From Propionibacteriaceae bacterium (lineage in GTDB: Bacteria > Actinomycetota > Actinomycetes > Propionibacteriales > Propionibacteriaceae), in contig JAITVK010000023.1 in NCBI GenBank assembly GCA_031285845.1, forward strand, positions 1 through 64,000: DNA of 64,000 nucleotides, in the 5' to 3' direction. Each line of letters begins with the position of its first letter. Position 1 is the stretch's first letter. The notes beneath the pieces are model-generated. The model was not told the DNA's origin. It searched no databases and saw only the letters and a program-made list of their open reading frames with translations. This document shows, in pieces, positions 44,903 to 54,988 of the stretch. Position numbers and translations under genes: made by a program.

Positions 44903-45511
44903 TCAGCCCGCCGCGGCGTTCCAGACGTCGAGACGCCACCCACGCCTGGTGTTGGTCAGGATCGACCAGGCGCAATTGCCCATCACCGTCAGCACGCTGG
45001 CTTGGGCGTAAGTGGTCCACCCCAACAGATTGGCCACCCCCATGCGAATCGACAAGCCATGGGACACGATCAGAACGGTGCCACCGCTGGCGGCCCAGTC
45101 TCGCATGGCGGCTGACGCCCGTACGCCCACTTCGAGGCTGGTCTCCCCTGTACGCCCGTAGCGATAGTCTTCGCTGAGGTCATGGGCTTTCGCCCAGGCC
45201 GGGTCGAGCGCTCGGACCGCGTCGAGTGTCAGTCCGGACCAGGCGCCCATGTCGATCTCGGTCAGTCTCGGGTCGATGTGGCGTTGCTGCTCGGTGAGGG
45301 CTTGGACGGCCGTACAGGTTTGCGTGGCGCGCGCCATCGGTGAGGACACCAACACATCCGGAGCCAAAGATGCCAAGTGGCGCGCGGCGGCCCTGGCCTG
45401 ATCCAACCCGGTCTGGCTCAACTCGATGTCGGCGTTGGAGCCCTGGAACCACCCTTGGGCGTTCCACTGAGTCTGACCGTGTCGCCACAGAATCAGCCGA
45501 GTCAAAGCCAT
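44903..45511 (-). CDS. Histidine phosphatase family protein
   Basis: The 202-residue protein has the phosphoglycerate-mutase-like catalytic RHGQTQWN (residues 9-16; the His is phosphorylated in the cycle), [10 protein letters not shown] and the second catalytic His in [10 protein letters not shown]. Members dephosphorylate small metabolites or proteins; the substrate here cannot be inferred. The ATG at 45511 has AAAGG at proper spacing, and the longer reading to 45868 overlaps metH on the other strand. It precedes copA by 89 bases on the same strand and is divergent from metH. Confidence 0.82.
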   Translation of the reverse strand: MALTRLILWRHGQTQWNAQGWFQGSNADIELSQTGLDQARAAARHLASLAPDVLVSSPMARATQTCTAVQALTEQQRHIDPRLTEIDMGAWSGLTLDAVRALDPAWAKAHDLSEDYRYGRTGETSLEVGVRASAAMRDWAASGGTVLIVSHGLSIRMGVANLLGWTTYAQASVLTVMGNCAWSILTNTRRGWRLDVWNAAAG

Positions 45512-45625
45512 GATCATCCTTTCCGCGTTCCGGACGTCGTGTCCCCGATCCGATGCTAGTGATCGTAGCGTCGCCGACACACCTCGGCGGGTCAGCCCAC
45601 GGGCGAAGCGGTCGATCTCGCCTTG

Positions 45626-45631
45626 TATTCT
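45626..45631 (+). promoter_or_regulatory. -10 box of leaderless metH
   Basis: TATTCT ends seven bases before the metH ATG at 45639 with no ribosome binding site. No cobalamin or SAM riboswitch was recognised in the 120 bases upstream. Confidence 0.5.
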
Positions 45632-45638
45632 TGTCTGC

Positions 45639-48600
45639 ATGCCATCTCGCGTGCCACTGTCTTCGATCATCGGCCAACGTGTCCTCGTCGGCGACGGGGC
45701 GATGGGAACGATGTTGCAGCGCCACGATCTGACCGAGGCGGATTTTTCGGGGTTCGACGGCTGCAACGAGATCCTCAATCTGACTCGTCCTGAGGTGGTC
45801 GCCTCGATCCATCGGGCGTACTTCGAGGCCGGGTCGGATATGGTTGAGACGAACACCTTCGGGGCCAACCTGACCAGTTTGGCGGAGTACGGTCTGGTCG
45901 ATCGTCTGCCTGAATTGGCTGAGGCTGGCGCTCGACTGGCCCGCCAGGTCGCCGATCAGATGAGCCAACCGGGCCGTCCGCGTTGGGTGGTGGGATCGGT
46001 CGGTCCAGGCACCAAACTGCCCAGTCTGGGACAGGTGTCGTACGCCGAACTGCGCGATGGCTACGAGCTTCAAGTCGCAGCGATGATTCGTGGAGGCGTC
46101 GACGCCATTCAGATCGAAACCCACCAAGACCTGTTGGCGGCCCGTGCGGCGGTGGCTGGAGCGCGATCGGCGATGAGTCGGGCCGACGGGAAGTTGCCGA
46201 TCCTGGTGTCGGTCACAGTCGAGACCACCGGGACCCTGCTGGTGGGCGCGGATTTGACCGCGGTGGTCGCGACGCTGGCCGGATTGGGTGTGGACGGTCT
46301 GGGAATCAATTGCGCCACTGGGCCGGAGGGGATGAAGGGTTATCTGCGACAGTTGGCCCAGATCAGCCCGTTGCCGCTGACGTGCATGCCGAACGCTGGT
46401 TTGCCGGTGTTGACCTCTGACGGTGCGGTCTATCCGCAGTCGCCGCAGGATTTCGCGCAGGCGCTGGCCTCGTACGCGACCGAGGACCGGTTGAGCGTGG
46501 TCGGCGGGTGCTGTGGCACGACACCAGAACACATCGCCGCCTTGGTCGCCGAACTGGATCGCAACCCGGCCGGTCGACTTCGGGGCGGCGACGCCACGGC
46601 GGCACAGTCGGTCGGCCCCGGGTGGGTGGCGTCGGCCTACACCGCAGTCCCGCTGCACCAAGACGTGTCGTACCTGTCGATCGGTGAGCGGACGAACGCG
46701 GCTGGATCGAAAGCGTTCCGTGAGGCGATGATGGCTGGCGACTGGGATTTGTGCGCTCAGATCGCCCGGCGGCAGGTGGACGAGGGGGCTCACGTCATCG
46801 ATTTGTGTGTCGACTACGTCGGACGTGATGGGACCTTGGACATGGCCGAGCTGGCTGGGCGGTTCACCCGTGAGGTGGACGCTCCGATCCAGTTGGATTC
46901 GTCCGATCCTGCGGTCATTCGCGTCGGGTTGGAGCGCTGCGCTGGGCGTGCGATCGTCAATTCGGTCCACTTCGAATCCGGTTCGGGGCCCGACTCGAAG
47001 TTCGCCCAGATGATGGCGGCGGTGACCGAGCATGGCGCGGCCGTGGTGGGGCTGTGCATCGACGAGTCGGGGCAGGCCAGAACCGTGGAACAGAAGGTCA
47101 GCGTCGCGACGCGCCTGATCACGACTCTGACCAGCCAGTACGGCATGGCTGAGGCGGACATCATCATCGACTGTCTGACGTTCCCGATCGCCACCGGGCA
47201 GGCCTCCGCCCGACACGACGCGGTCGACACGATCGAAGCGATCGCCCAGTTGACCAGCCTGTTCCCTGACGTCCACACCGTCTTGGGGATCTCGAACGTC
47301 TCCTTCGGTTTGAAGCCGGCGGCCCGCGTGGTGTTGAACTCGATCTTCCTCGACCAATGCCGAGTCGCTGGGCTTGACTGTGCGATCGTTCATCCGTCGA
47401 AGATCCTGCCGCTGGCTTCGATTCCGCTCGCCCAGGTCGAGGCGGGTTTGGATCTGGTTTTGGATCGTCGCGACGACGCGCTGGATCGTTTCTTGGCGCT
47501 GTTCGACACCGTCCAGGAGCAGCAGAAGGGCGAGGATCAGGTTCAGTTGGACGTCACCGAACGCATCGAGCGGCACATCCTCGACGGTGCGGCCAGCGGC
47601 CTCGAAGCCGATATGGATGAAGCGTTGGGCTCGCATTCGGCGCTTGAGTTGATCAACGGGGTTCTGCTGCCGGCGATGCGAACAGTGGGGGAGCGCTTCG
47701 GGTCGGGGCGTACTCAGTTGCCGTTCGTCTTGAAATCGGCTGAGGTGATGAAGAAAGCGGTCACCTGGCTCGAACCGTATCTGGATCGTACGGCCGAGAC
47801 AGATCGGGGAACTTTGGTGTTGGCCACGGTTCGCGGCGATGTCCATGACATCGGCAAGAATCTGGTGGACATCATTGTGAGCAACAACGGCTATCGCGTG
47901 ATCAATCTGGGGATCAAGCAGCCGATCGCGGACATCATCACCGCCGCCGAACAGGTCGGGGCCGACGCGATCGGTTTGTCTGGCCTGCTCGTGAAATCGA
48001 CCCAGGTGATGAAAGAGAACTTGGAGGAATTGAACGACCGCGGCCTGGCGACGAAATACCCCGTGTTGCTCGGCGGGGCAGCACTGACCCGGGACTTCGT
48101 GGAATCCGACCTGTCGGCGATATATCACGGTCAGGTCAGGTACGCCGCCGACGCCTTCGACGGTCTGGCGTTGATGGACGAGGTCATGGCCGCCAAGAGT
48201 CAGTCTGACCCCACATCGGTCGTCCCGACGCCTCGGGTTCGTACGCCACGCCGGACCGTGTCGTCGACGGCCCGGTCGCAGGTGACTCGACCAGTGCCGG
48301 ATCTGATCGAGCCGCGAACTGCTCCGTTTTGGGGCAGGCGTCAGGCGACGGCGTCATTGCCTGACGTGGTCGACTGGCTCGATGAGCGCTCCTTGTTCGC
48401 CGCGCAGTGGTCGCTGCGGGCGGTGGCTGGTGGAACGGGTTTTGACGATGTGGTCGCCAGTCAGGGCCGTCCACGGTTGGCCCGGTGGTTGGAGTATCTG
48501 ACCGAGGATCCGATCATGGACTTCGCCGCGGTCTGGGGTTATTGGCCCTGCCATTCGCAGGGCAATGATCTGGTGGTCTGCGATCCGGGTTGGGCTGACA

Positions 48601-49124
48601 CCGGTGATGTTCGTGAGATCGTCCGTTTCAGTTTTCCTCGCCAGGATCGCGGTGACCGTCTGTGTCTGGCGGACTATTTCCGCGACGAGGCGGAGGCCGA
48701 TCGGTACGGCCAGGATGTGGTTGGTCTGCAACTGGTGACCGCCGGGTCGAGGGTCGGTCAGCGCACCGCTGAGTTGTTCGCCACCGACCACTACCGCGAC
48801 TACTTCGAACTGCATGGTTTGTCCGTACAACTGACGGAAGCGTTGGCTGAACTGTGGCATGCTCGGATGCGCGACGAACTCGGGCTGCCCGAGCTGACCC
48901 ACGACAAAGCCACGATCGTCAGCAAGCAGGCTTACGTCGGGGAACGCTTCTCGTTCGGCTATCCTGCCTGTCCGGATCTGAGCCAGCGGGTTGGTGTGGC
49001 CGCGCTCCTAGATCCGAGCCTGATCGGGGTCAGCCTGTCGGATCAGTGGCAGCTGCATCCTGAGCAGTCCACCGACGCCCTGATCGTCCATCATCCACAA
49101 GCCCACTACTTCTCCGTGAGGTGA
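45639..49124 (+). CDS. metH: Cobalamin-dependent methionine synthase
   Basis: MetH transfers a methyl group from methyltetrahydrofolate through cobalamin to homocysteine. The 1161-residue protein has four modules in order: homocysteine-binding domain (about 1-320) with the zinc ligands in INCATG and VGGCCGTTP, the pterin-binding domain (about 345-600; SIGERTNAAGSK), the B12 cap and Rossmann domains (about 620-880; DVHDIGKN with the Co-coordinating His), and the SAM-binding activation domain (about 940-1161; GERFSFGYPACPD). Between B12 and activation domains lies a Thr/Pro-rich linker. The ATG at 45639 follows a TATTCT box by seven bases; the frame upstream to 45510 lacks family support. Confidence 0.94.
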   Translation: MPSRVPLSSIIGQRVLVGDGAMGTMLQRHDLTEADFSGFDGCNEILNLTRPEVVASIHRAYFEAGSDMVETNTFGANLTSLAEYGLVDRLPELAEAGARLARQVADQMSQPGRPRWVVGSVGPGTKLPSLGQVSYAELRDGYELQVAAMIRGGVDAIQIETHQDLLAARAAVAGARSAMSRADGKLPILVSVTVETTGTLLVGADLTAVVATLAGLGVDGLGINCATGPEGMKGYLRQLAQISPLPLTCMPNAGLPVLTSDGAVYPQSPQDFAQALASYATEDRLSVVGGCCGTTPEHIAALVAELDRNPAGRLRGGDATAAQSVGPGWVASAYTAVPLHQDVSYLSIGERTNAAGSKAFREAMMAGDWDLCAQIARRQVDEGAHVIDLCVDYVGRDGTLDMAELAGRFTREVDAPIQLDSSDPAVIRVGLERCAGRAIVNSVHFESGSGPDSKFAQMMAAVTEHGAAVVGLCIDESGQARTVEQKVSVATRLITTLTSQYGMAEADIIIDCLTFPIATGQASARHDAVDTIEAIAQLTSLFPDVHTVLGISNVSFGLKPAARVVLNSIFLDQCRVAGLDCAIVHPSKILPLASIPLAQVEAGLDLVLDRRDDALDRFLALFDTVQEQQKGEDQVQLDVTERIERHILDGAASGLEADMDEALGSHSALELINGVLLPAMRTVGERFGSGRTQLPFVLKSAEVMKKAVTWLEPYLDRTAETDRGTLVLATVRGDVHDIGKNLVDIIVSNNGYRVINLGIKQPIADIITAAEQVGADAIGLSGLLVKSTQVMKENLEELNDRGLATKYPVLLGGAALTRDFVESDLSAIYHGQVRYAADAFDGLALMDEVMAAKSQSDPTSVVPTPRVRTPRRTVSSTARSQVTRPVPDLIEPRTAPFWGRRQATASLPDVVDWLDERSLFAAQWSLRAVAGGTGFDDVVASQGRPRLARWLEYLTEDPIMDFAAVWGYWPCHSQGNDLVVCDPGWADTGDVREIVRFSFPRQDRGDRLCLADYFRDEAEADRYGQDVVGLQLVTAGSRVGQRTAELFATDHYRDYFELHGLSVQLTEALAELWHARMRDELGLPELTHDKATIVSKQAYVGERFSFGYPACPDLSQRVGVAALLDPSLIGVSLSDQWQLHPEQSTDALIVHHPQAHYFSVR

Positions 49125-49127
49125 CCT

Positions 49128-50123
49128 ATGTCTGATCAACCCGCTGTTCCTTGCTCCACGGCCTCCGACGCCTTCGACGGCGACGACCTGGACGCCGCCG
49201 AGCTCACCCCGCCATGGTCGGGGGTTCGCCGCGGGCCGCTGGTGGCCGGGGAACGGGTGTCGATCACCGATCCGAAGGGTCGGCGTCACTCGGTGTTGCT
49301 CGGCGTGGGCAAGCAATTCCACTCCACCAAGGGTCTGATCGACCACGACCAGCTGATCGGTGGTCCCGAAGGTGTGGTGGTGGCCACGACGATGGGGGTG
49401 CCTCACATCGTCACCCGTCCGCTGCTGGAGGAATACACGGTGTCGATGCCGCGCGGCGCGACGGTGATCTATCCGAAGGACGCGTCGTACATTCTGATGT
49501 TCACCGACATCTTCCCGGGGGCCCGCGTCTTGGAAGCCGGCGCCGGGTCAGGCGGGCTGAGCCTGTCGCTGTTGCGTGCCATCGGCCCAACGGGACATCT
49601 GTATTCCTACGAGCGGCGTGACGATTTCGCTCAGACGACCCGCGCCAATGTTGAGCATTTCTATGGTGGCCCCCATCCGGCCTGGACGTTGCGGGTGGGC
49701 GATCTGGTGGAGAGCTATGGCGGTGAGAAGGTCGATCGGGTCGTCCTGGACATGTTGGCGCCGTGGGAGTGCGTCGATGTGGCTCATTCGGCGCTCGTCG
49801 CTGGAGGGTGGCTGTGCGTCTACGTGGCCACGACCACTCAGATGGGCCGGGTGATGGACACGCTGCGCGCCCATGGTGGTTTTGTCGAGCCCAGGGCGGT
49901 GGAAGTCAATGTGCGCGAATGGCATGCCGAAGGTCTGGCCATCCGGCCGGGTCACGCCGGTCGCGGCCACACGGGGTTCATCATTCATGCTCGTCGTCTG
50001 GCCGACGGCGTTGTGGCCCCGCTCAAACGTCGCCGTCCAGCGCCTGGGGCGTACGGTCCCGACTACGAGGGTCCGCGTCCGAGGGAGGTCGAACTCTACA
50101 ACGCGTACGACCCGGAAGCCTGA
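49128..50123 (+). CDS. trmI: tRNA (adenine-58-N1)-methyltransferase
   Basis: TrmI methylates A58 in the T loop of tRNAs using SAM, usually as a tetramer. The 331-residue protein has a small N-terminal beta-barrel and a Rossmann methyltransferase domain with motif I VLEAGAGSGGLSL (residues about 129-141) and the DMLAPWE segment (motif IV). An acidic, Asp-rich N-terminal extension of about 30 residues precedes the family core. GAGGTG precedes the ATG, four bases after metH. In mycobacteria trmI is the left neighbour of the proteasome accessory genes, which makes its position here informative. Confidence 0.9.
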   Translation: MSDQPAVPCSTASDAFDGDDLDAAELTPPWSGVRRGPLVAGERVSITDPKGRRHSVLLGVGKQFHSTKGLIDHDQLIGGPEGVVVATTMGVPHIVTRPLLEEYTVSMPRGATVIYPKDASYILMFTDIFPGARVLEAGAGSGGLSLSLLRAIGPTGHLYSYERRDDFAQTTRANVEHFYGGPHPAWTLRVGDLVESYGGEKVDRVVLDMLAPWECVDVAHSALVAGGWLCVYVATTTQMGRVMDTLRAHGGFVEPRAVEVNVREWHAEGLAIRPGHAGRGHTGFIIHARRLADGVVAPLKRRRPAPGAYGPDYEGPRPREVELYNAYDPEA

Positions 50124-50291
50124 GAGGGTCGATCGAGTCGCGGGGGCACCAGATTCCGACGAGCGGCCAGGGTATGTTTCGCGGACTTACGAGCCGTCTT
50201 AGGAGAAAGAAACTGGCTCGGTGTCCGAACCTCTGCGGGCTCGCACCCTTCGGCGCCGTGGGCTTCGACGTCGGGGGCCGCGATGGCAGAC

Positions 50292-51056
50292 TCACCGTTC
50301 GACGGTCAACCACTCGGCCTTGTGAAGCAGGATCAATCCCAGTGCCGCCGACACCACCAGGATCGCCAGGCAAATCACCGCGTCGACAAGCTGGAGACGT
50401 CCCAGGACGAGTCCACGCAGGAAATCGACCTGATAGGTCAGCGGGTTGATCCAGGACAGCACTTTGAGGTAGATCGGCGCGCCGTCCATCGAGAAGAATA
50501 GCGGCGCGCTCAGGATCAGCGGCAGCGTGGTCAGGCTGGCGACCATGTCACGTTGGCTGTACGACTGGATGGCCGCTCCCAGGGCTGCGCCTAGACAGAT
50601 CCACGCTGCCACGATCAGGGGGACGACCAGGCAGGCGACGGCTGACACGGTCAGCACAGGGGTGCCAGGGATGACTAAGACGGCCAGGATCGTCACCAGG
50701 AGGCACTGGATGTAGCACATCGGCAACGCGGCCAGCACCAGGCTCACCAGGTACCGTCCGGGACTGACGTTGGCCGACCGTGCGAAGGCGAACACGCCCC
50801 ATTTGCGGTCGTTGGAAAAGTCGGTCATCGCCCCGATGCCCGCTCTGGCTCCCAGCAAGGCGAAGATCCCTGGCATAGCGAACAGCCCGTACGGAACCGA
50901 CTGACCATGATCGGTGATGCCGTTGACGGAGGTGTTGAGCCCCACGATCATGAACGCCAGATAGGCCACGGGTTCGATCAATCGTCCCAGATACATCGGA
51001 CGCCAATTCCAGGTCGACCGCAGATGCATCTCTGCCAGAACCAGAGTCTGTCTCAT
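50292..51056 (-). CDS. ABC-2 type transporter permease
   Basis: This 254-residue membrane protein has about six transmembrane helices and an ABC-2 (NodJ/DrrB-like) profile, with the conserved SAPLFFSMDGAPIYL-L-WINPLTYQVDFLRG segment before the last helix. It forms an export channel with the ATPase encoded just upstream (its ATG overlaps the ATPase stop). The substrate is unknown; such pairs export lipids, antibiotics or polysaccharides. It is convergent with trmI, 168 bases apart, in a spacer with no gene. Confidence 0.82.
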   Translation of the reverse strand: MRQTLVLAEMHLRSTWNWRPMYLGRLIEPVAYLAFMIVGLNTSVNGITDHGQSVPYGLFAMPGIFALLGARAGIGAMTDFSNDRKWGVFAFARSANVSPGRYLVSLVLAALPMCYIQCLLVTILAVLVIPGTPVLTVSAVACLVVPLIVAAWICLGAALGAAIQSYSQRDMVASLTTLPLILSAPLFFSMDGAPIYLKVLSWINPLTYQVDFLRGLVLGRLQLVDAVICLAILVVSAALGLILLHKAEWLTVER

Positions 51057-51781
51057 CGGTCCTCCTCCCCAGTGGACAGGTACGCCTGACGCAGCGTGGT
51101 GGCCTCGTCATCCGAGCCGGTCAATTGCGCCACCGACGAGGTCATGACAATGTGACCGTGGCGCAGGATGAGGAAGCGGTCGCAGGAACGCTCCAAGGCG
51201 TCCAAGTCGTGGGAGGACACGAGGATACCGACACCGGCGTCGCGCCGTACGTTCAGGTAGGTCCACAACGCTATCTGCCCTTCGACGTCCAACCCGGTGG
51301 TCGGCTCGTCCAGCAGAAGGAGACTGGCATTGAAACAGATGGCTCGGGCGATCTGAATGCGTTGGAGCTGCCCGCCGGACAACTCTTCCGCCTGAGTGGT
51401 GGCGACCGCGTGCAAACCGAGCAAGTCAAGGGCCTGTTCGGCCTGGGCCAAAGCTTGACGACGGTTGGCGCCGAACAGTCGAGCCACCAGCACGGCGTTC
51501 TCCAAAGCGGTGAGGGACCAGTCGACCACGGTCTGTTGGGGACACCACCCGATGCGGTTGGTCGCCGTGGTCACCGTTCCTCCAGTGGGGTGGAGGAAGC
51601 CTCCTAACACGTTGAGCACGGTGGATTTGCCTGCTCCGTTGGGGCCGATCAACCCGACGATCTCACCCGGGTTGATGGTCAGGCAGAAGTCGTCCAATGC
51701 GAGAACATCGTTGGAATAGCGCTTGGAGACATGTTCGGCGCTCAGCAGCGCGGCGGAGTTTGATCCACGAGGCGGCACCAT
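51053..51781 (-). CDS. ABC transporter ATP-binding protein
   Basis: The 242-residue ATPase has Walker A GPNGAGKST, signature LSGGQLQR, Walker B LLLLDEPTTGLD and a switch His in SSHD. It energises the ABC-2 permease encoded next. The start ATG at 51781 has AAAGGA eight bases upstream; the longer reading to 51898 lacks a family match. It diverges from prcB across a 285-bp spacer that contains the prcB -10 box and nothing else recognisable. Confidence 0.85.
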   Translation of the reverse strand: MVPPRGSNSAALLSAEHVSKRYSNDVLALDDFCLTINPGEIVGLIGPNGAGKSTVLNVLGGFLHPTGGTVTTATNRIGWCPQQTVVDWSLTALENAVLVARLFGANRRQALAQAEQALDLLGLHAVATTQAEELSGGQLQRIQIARAICFNASLLLLDEPTTGLDVEGQIALWTYLNVRRDAGVGILVSSHDLDALERSCDRFLILRHGHIVMTSSVAQLTGSDDEATTLRQAYLSTGEEDR

Positions 51782-52053
51782 GATGCGTCCTTTCGCCGAC
51801 AGACTGTGGACGATGACGTGTGGTGATCTGCGCCCGCGTCCGCGACCGACCCTGCATCGACTACTATTCATCCTAGCCACAGCGAGTAATCTCGCCAAAC
51901 TACCGGGACATCACCACGCCTTTGATGGCCCTGGGTCACCAACATCGATTCGTCGGGCGGGACAAGACGACCCCAGGCTTCGGATGGCGACCTGGATCCG
52001 CGTCTTCGGCGCAGTCGACCCTCCAGTCGCCGACAGTTTCACTTTTCCACTAG

Positions 52054-52059
52054 TAGACT
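52054..52059 (+). promoter_or_regulatory. -10 box of leaderless prcB
   Basis: TAGACT ends seven bases before the ATG at 52067 without an intervening ribosome binding site. Confidence 0.5.
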
Positions 52060-52066
52060 TCCTGTG

Positions 52067-52888
52067 ATGAGCATCGATACGATCACACGAGCCGAACTGG
52101 GGGATCCCACCAGTTCGTTCAGCCAGTTTCTGAGGTTGACGTCCCCTGAACTGCTCCCGGGAGCTGCCTTGGCCCACGGTGACGCGCACCTGAGTCCGAC
52201 GGCGACCACGATCGTGGCCGTCGCCACGCCGACCGGGGTGGTGTTGGCTGGGGATCGTCGCGCCACCATGGGGTCGATGATCGCCCAGCGCGACATTCAG
52301 AAGGTCTACACCGCGGACGATTTCTCCGCCATCGGCATCGCCGGGTCGGCCGGATTGGCCATCGACTTGGTGAAACTGTTCCGAGTCGAGTTGGAGCATT
52401 ACGAGAAGATCGAAGGCGCGCCCCTGACCTTGGACGGCAAGGCCAATCGACTGGCGTCGATGATCCGATCCAATCTGGGCATGGCGCTCCAAGGATTCAT
52501 CGTCATCCCGTTGTTCGTCGGCTGGGATCTTCAGTGCGACCGGGCGAGGATCTTCTCGTACGACGCGACCGGCGGTTGCTACGAGGAGACGGGCTACCAC
52601 GCGGTGGGCTCGGGCTCGGTGTTCGCCAAAGGGTCGCTCAAAAAGCTGTATTCGCCCAAGGCGAGCTTGGATCGTGCGGTTGAGATGTGTGTCCAAGCCT
52701 TGTTTGACGCCGCTGACGATGACTCGGCCACGGGCGGGCCCGATGTCGCGCGCCAGATCTACCCGGTGGTCATCACCGTGGGCCCCGATGGCGCCACCCA
52801 AGTTCCCGAAAAGCAGATCGCCGTCACGACTGACCGTGTGCTCGCCGCACGGGCGGTACGTCCGGATGGACCGGAGGCCACGCTATGA
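52067..52888 (+). CDS. prcB: Proteasome beta subunit
   Basis: PrcB is the proteolytic subunit of the 20S core particle. The 273-residue precursor has a propeptide (residues 1-46, with [15 protein letters not shown] as in mycobacteria) that self-cleaves to expose Thr47 as the catalytic N-terminal threonine (TTIVAV). Asp in AGDRRAT and Lys in RDIQKVY complete the active site. The residue before the cleavage site is Ala46, where actinobacterial PrcB usually has Gly. The stop overlaps the prcA start (ATGA). Codon 52064 (GTG) just upstream is an alternative start. Confidence 0.93.
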   Translation: MSIDTITRAELGDPTSSFSQFLRLTSPELLPGAALAHGDAHLSPTATTIVAVATPTGVVLAGDRRATMGSMIAQRDIQKVYTADDFSAIGIAGSAGLAIDLVKLFRVELEHYEKIEGAPLTLDGKANRLASMIRSNLGMALQGFIVIPLFVGWDLQCDRARIFSYDATGGCYEETGYHAVGSGSVFAKGSLKKLYSPKASLDRAVEMCVQALFDAADDDSATGGPDVARQIYPVVITVGPDGATQVPEKQIAVTTDRVLAARAVRPDGPEATL

Positions 52889-53898
52889 GTCAACCCGTCT
52901 TCTACGTCTCACCAGAACAGCAGGTCAAAGACCGCGCCGAGTTCGCCCGTTCAGGCATCGCCAAAGGCCGCTCGGTCATCGTGGCTCGCTACGGCGACGG
53001 AATCCTGTTCGTCGGAGAGAATCGTTCCAAGTCGTTGCACAAAATCGCCGAGATTTACGACCGGATCGGTTTCGCCGCCGTCGGGCGCTACAACGAGTTC
53101 GAGAACCTTCGGGTGGCCGGAATTCGTCACGCCGATGTGCGCGGCTATGCCTATGACCGCCGTGACGTCACCGGGCGGATGCTCGCCGGCGCCTACGCGC
53201 AGTTGCTCGGCACGATCTTTTCCGCAGTGATGGAGAAGCCGTATGAGGTGGAGATGGTTTTGGCTGAGGTCGGGGCCACCGCCGAGTCGGACGAGATCTA
53301 CCGGCTGAGTTTCGATGGTTCGATCACCGACGAGTCACAGTTCGCGGTCATCGGTGGGGCGGCCGACGCGGTCGGTCAGGTGTTGCGTCAGTCGTTCGAC
53401 GCGTCGATGGAGTTGGGCGCGGTCCTGCGTTTGGCGATTCAGGCGCTGATCGCTGATCCGCGTGGCGGCAACGAGTTGACCGCCAACGCCTTGGAGGTGG
53501 CCGTCCTGGATCGTACGCGCGCCAGTGCCCGCAAGTTCCGCCGGTTGAGCGTCGACGAGATCACGGCTTTGACTACACCGGCCCCCAAGGCCAGCCCTGC
53601 TGCCGCTGCTCCGCGACGTCGGCGCAAGGCGACCGCCACGTCTGGCGCCTCAGGTGAGGTTCCGACCACCGACGCCGCTGCTTCGGCCGGCTCTGGTAAG
53701 GCTGCGACCACGGACGCAGCGACGACGTCGGTGGAGTCGGGCTCGACGACCATCTCGCGAAAGTCTCGTGCCACCGGCTCAGCCGCGCGACGGGCCGAGT
53801 CCTCTGCCGCGCCTGCTCCGGCTGAGGCCGAGGCCGTCGGAGAGACGGTCGCTCCCAAGCGTCGCCGTGCGCCGCGGAAGACACCCGATGCTCAGTGA
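52885..53898 (+). CDS. prcA: Proteasome alpha subunit with long C-terminal tail
   Basis: PrcA forms the outer rings and gate of the core particle. The N-terminus ([26 protein letters not shown], the gating and activator-binding part) and the core to about residue 230 match actinobacterial PrcA. An additional 107 residues (231-337) are low-complexity Ala/Thr/Ser with three Arg/Lys clusters ([17 protein letters not shown]). Mycobacterial PrcA is 248 residues, so the tail is long. It overlaps prcB by four bases and its end overlaps tyrA by 11 bases. Confidence 0.92.
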   Translation: MSQPVFYVSPEQQVKDRAEFARSGIAKGRSVIVARYGDGILFVGENRSKSLHKIAEIYDRIGFAAVGRYNEFENLRVAGIRHADVRGYAYDRRDVTGRMLAGAYAQLLGTIFSAVMEKPYEVEMVLAEVGATAESDEIYRLSFDGSITDESQFAVIGGAADAVGQVLRQSFDASMELGAVLRLAIQALIADPRGGNELTANALEVAVLDRTRASARKFRRLSVDEITALTTPAPKASPAAAAPRRRRKATATSGASGEVPTTDAAASAGSGKAATTDAATTSVESGSTTISRKSRATGSAARRAESSAAPAPAEAEAVGETVAPKRRRAPRKTPDAQ

Positions 53899-54973
53899 GA
53901 CTGACCAGTCGGTGGCGTTGTTGCCCGCGTCGAGGGTGTTGGTCATCGGCGCAGGGCTGATTGGGACGAGTATCGCTTTGGCGCTGACTGCGGGCGGCCA
54001 TCAGGTTCATCTGCGCGACCGCACGTCGAGCCACGGTTTGGTGGCGGCCAGTTTGGGCGCGGGAACGGTCGATGAGCCGGATGAGGTCGATCTGGTGGTG
54101 GTGGCCGTGCCCCCGGCGGCGACCGCCGCAGTCGTCGTCCAGGCTTTGGAACAGTTTCTGGACGCCACGGTCACCGATGTCGCATCGGTCAAAGCACCGA
54201 TTTTGGCCGATGTTCGCGATTGCGGGGCTGATCAGCGCCGTTACGTCGGTTCGCATCCGATGGCCGGATCTCATCGCAGTGGGCCGTTGACGGCCCGCGC
54301 CGACTTGTTCGTCGATCGCACCTGGGTCGTCGCCGCTGGCCCCCAAGCGGATCCGGCTTCAGTGGCGCAGGTGGAGGCGGTGGCGCGCCTGTGCGGTTCG
54401 CGGGTCGAGATCATGGACCCGGTCGAGCATGACTTGGCTGTGGCCGAGGTGTCGCATGTGCCCCAAATCGTCTCCTCGCTGATGGCGGCCAATCTGGTCG
54501 ACGTTGACCCGGCTCACCTACAACTGGCCGGTCAAGGAGTACGCGATGTGACTCGCGTGGCCGCCTCTGATCCGGGGATGTGGACCCAGATCATCATGGC
54601 CAATCGGTCGGCGATTCGCTCCCGGCTGGTCCGGCTGAGGGGTCAGTTGGACGAGGTCGTGGATCACCTGGATCGCCCAGCAGCCGTGACGGGGTTGATG
54701 ACACAGGGGGTCCACGGGACGAAGCTATTACCTGGCAAGCATGGTCGTACGCCGCTGGACTATGTCGACGTGGTGGTGGAGATCCCTGACTCCCCAGGCG
54801 CGCTGGCCCGGCTCTTCGCTGATGTCGGTCGCGCTGGGGTCAATGTGGAAGATTTGAGCATCGATCACGATGTCCGCCGTGAGGTCGGCTACATCTCGAT
54901 CGCGGTGGAGCAAACCAAGGCTGCGGCCCTGGGGCAAGCTATGGTGGACGCAGGGTGGTCACTGAGACTGTGA
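53888..54973 (+). CDS. tyrA: Prephenate dehydrogenase
   Basis: TyrA oxidatively decarboxylates prephenate in tyrosine synthesis with NAD+. The 361-residue protein has an N-terminal Rossmann motif [17 protein letters not shown] (about 16-32), the [11 protein letters not shown] active-site segment, a helical dimerisation domain and a C-terminal ACT domain (about 290-361) that probably mediates tyrosine feedback. There is no chorismate mutase fusion. The ATG at 53888 overlaps the end of prcA; the long upstream frame is a shadow of prcA. In many actinobacteria tyrA-cmk-der are consecutive, as here, but are preceded by scpA, scpB and rluB rather than by proteasome genes. Confidence 0.88.
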   Translation: MLSETDQSVALLPASRVLVIGAGLIGTSIALALTAGGHQVHLRDRTSSHGLVAASLGAGTVDEPDEVDLVVVAVPPAATAAVVVQALEQFLDATVTDVASVKAPILADVRDCGADQRRYVGSHPMAGSHRSGPLTARADLFVDRTWVVAAGPQADPASVAQVEAVARLCGSRVEIMDPVEHDLAVAEVSHVPQIVSSLMAANLVDVDPAHLQLAGQGVRDVTRVAASDPGMWTQIIMANRSAIRSRLVRLRGQLDEVVDHLDRPAAVTGLMTQGVHGTKLLPGKHGRTPLDYVDVVVEIPDSPGALARLFADVGRAGVNVEDLSIDHDVRREVGYISIAVEQTKAAALGQAMVDAGWSLRL

Positions 54974-54988
54974 CCTGGCAGGGGAAGG

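Noticed and set aside
45512..45638. Cobalamin or SAM riboswitch before metH
   Set aside because: The leader is too short if transcription starts at the TATTCT box and no B12-box or S-box sequence was recognised.
45180..48128. Minus-strand 982-residue ORF
   Set aside because: Antisense shadow of metH with Arg/Gln/His-rich composition and no domain.
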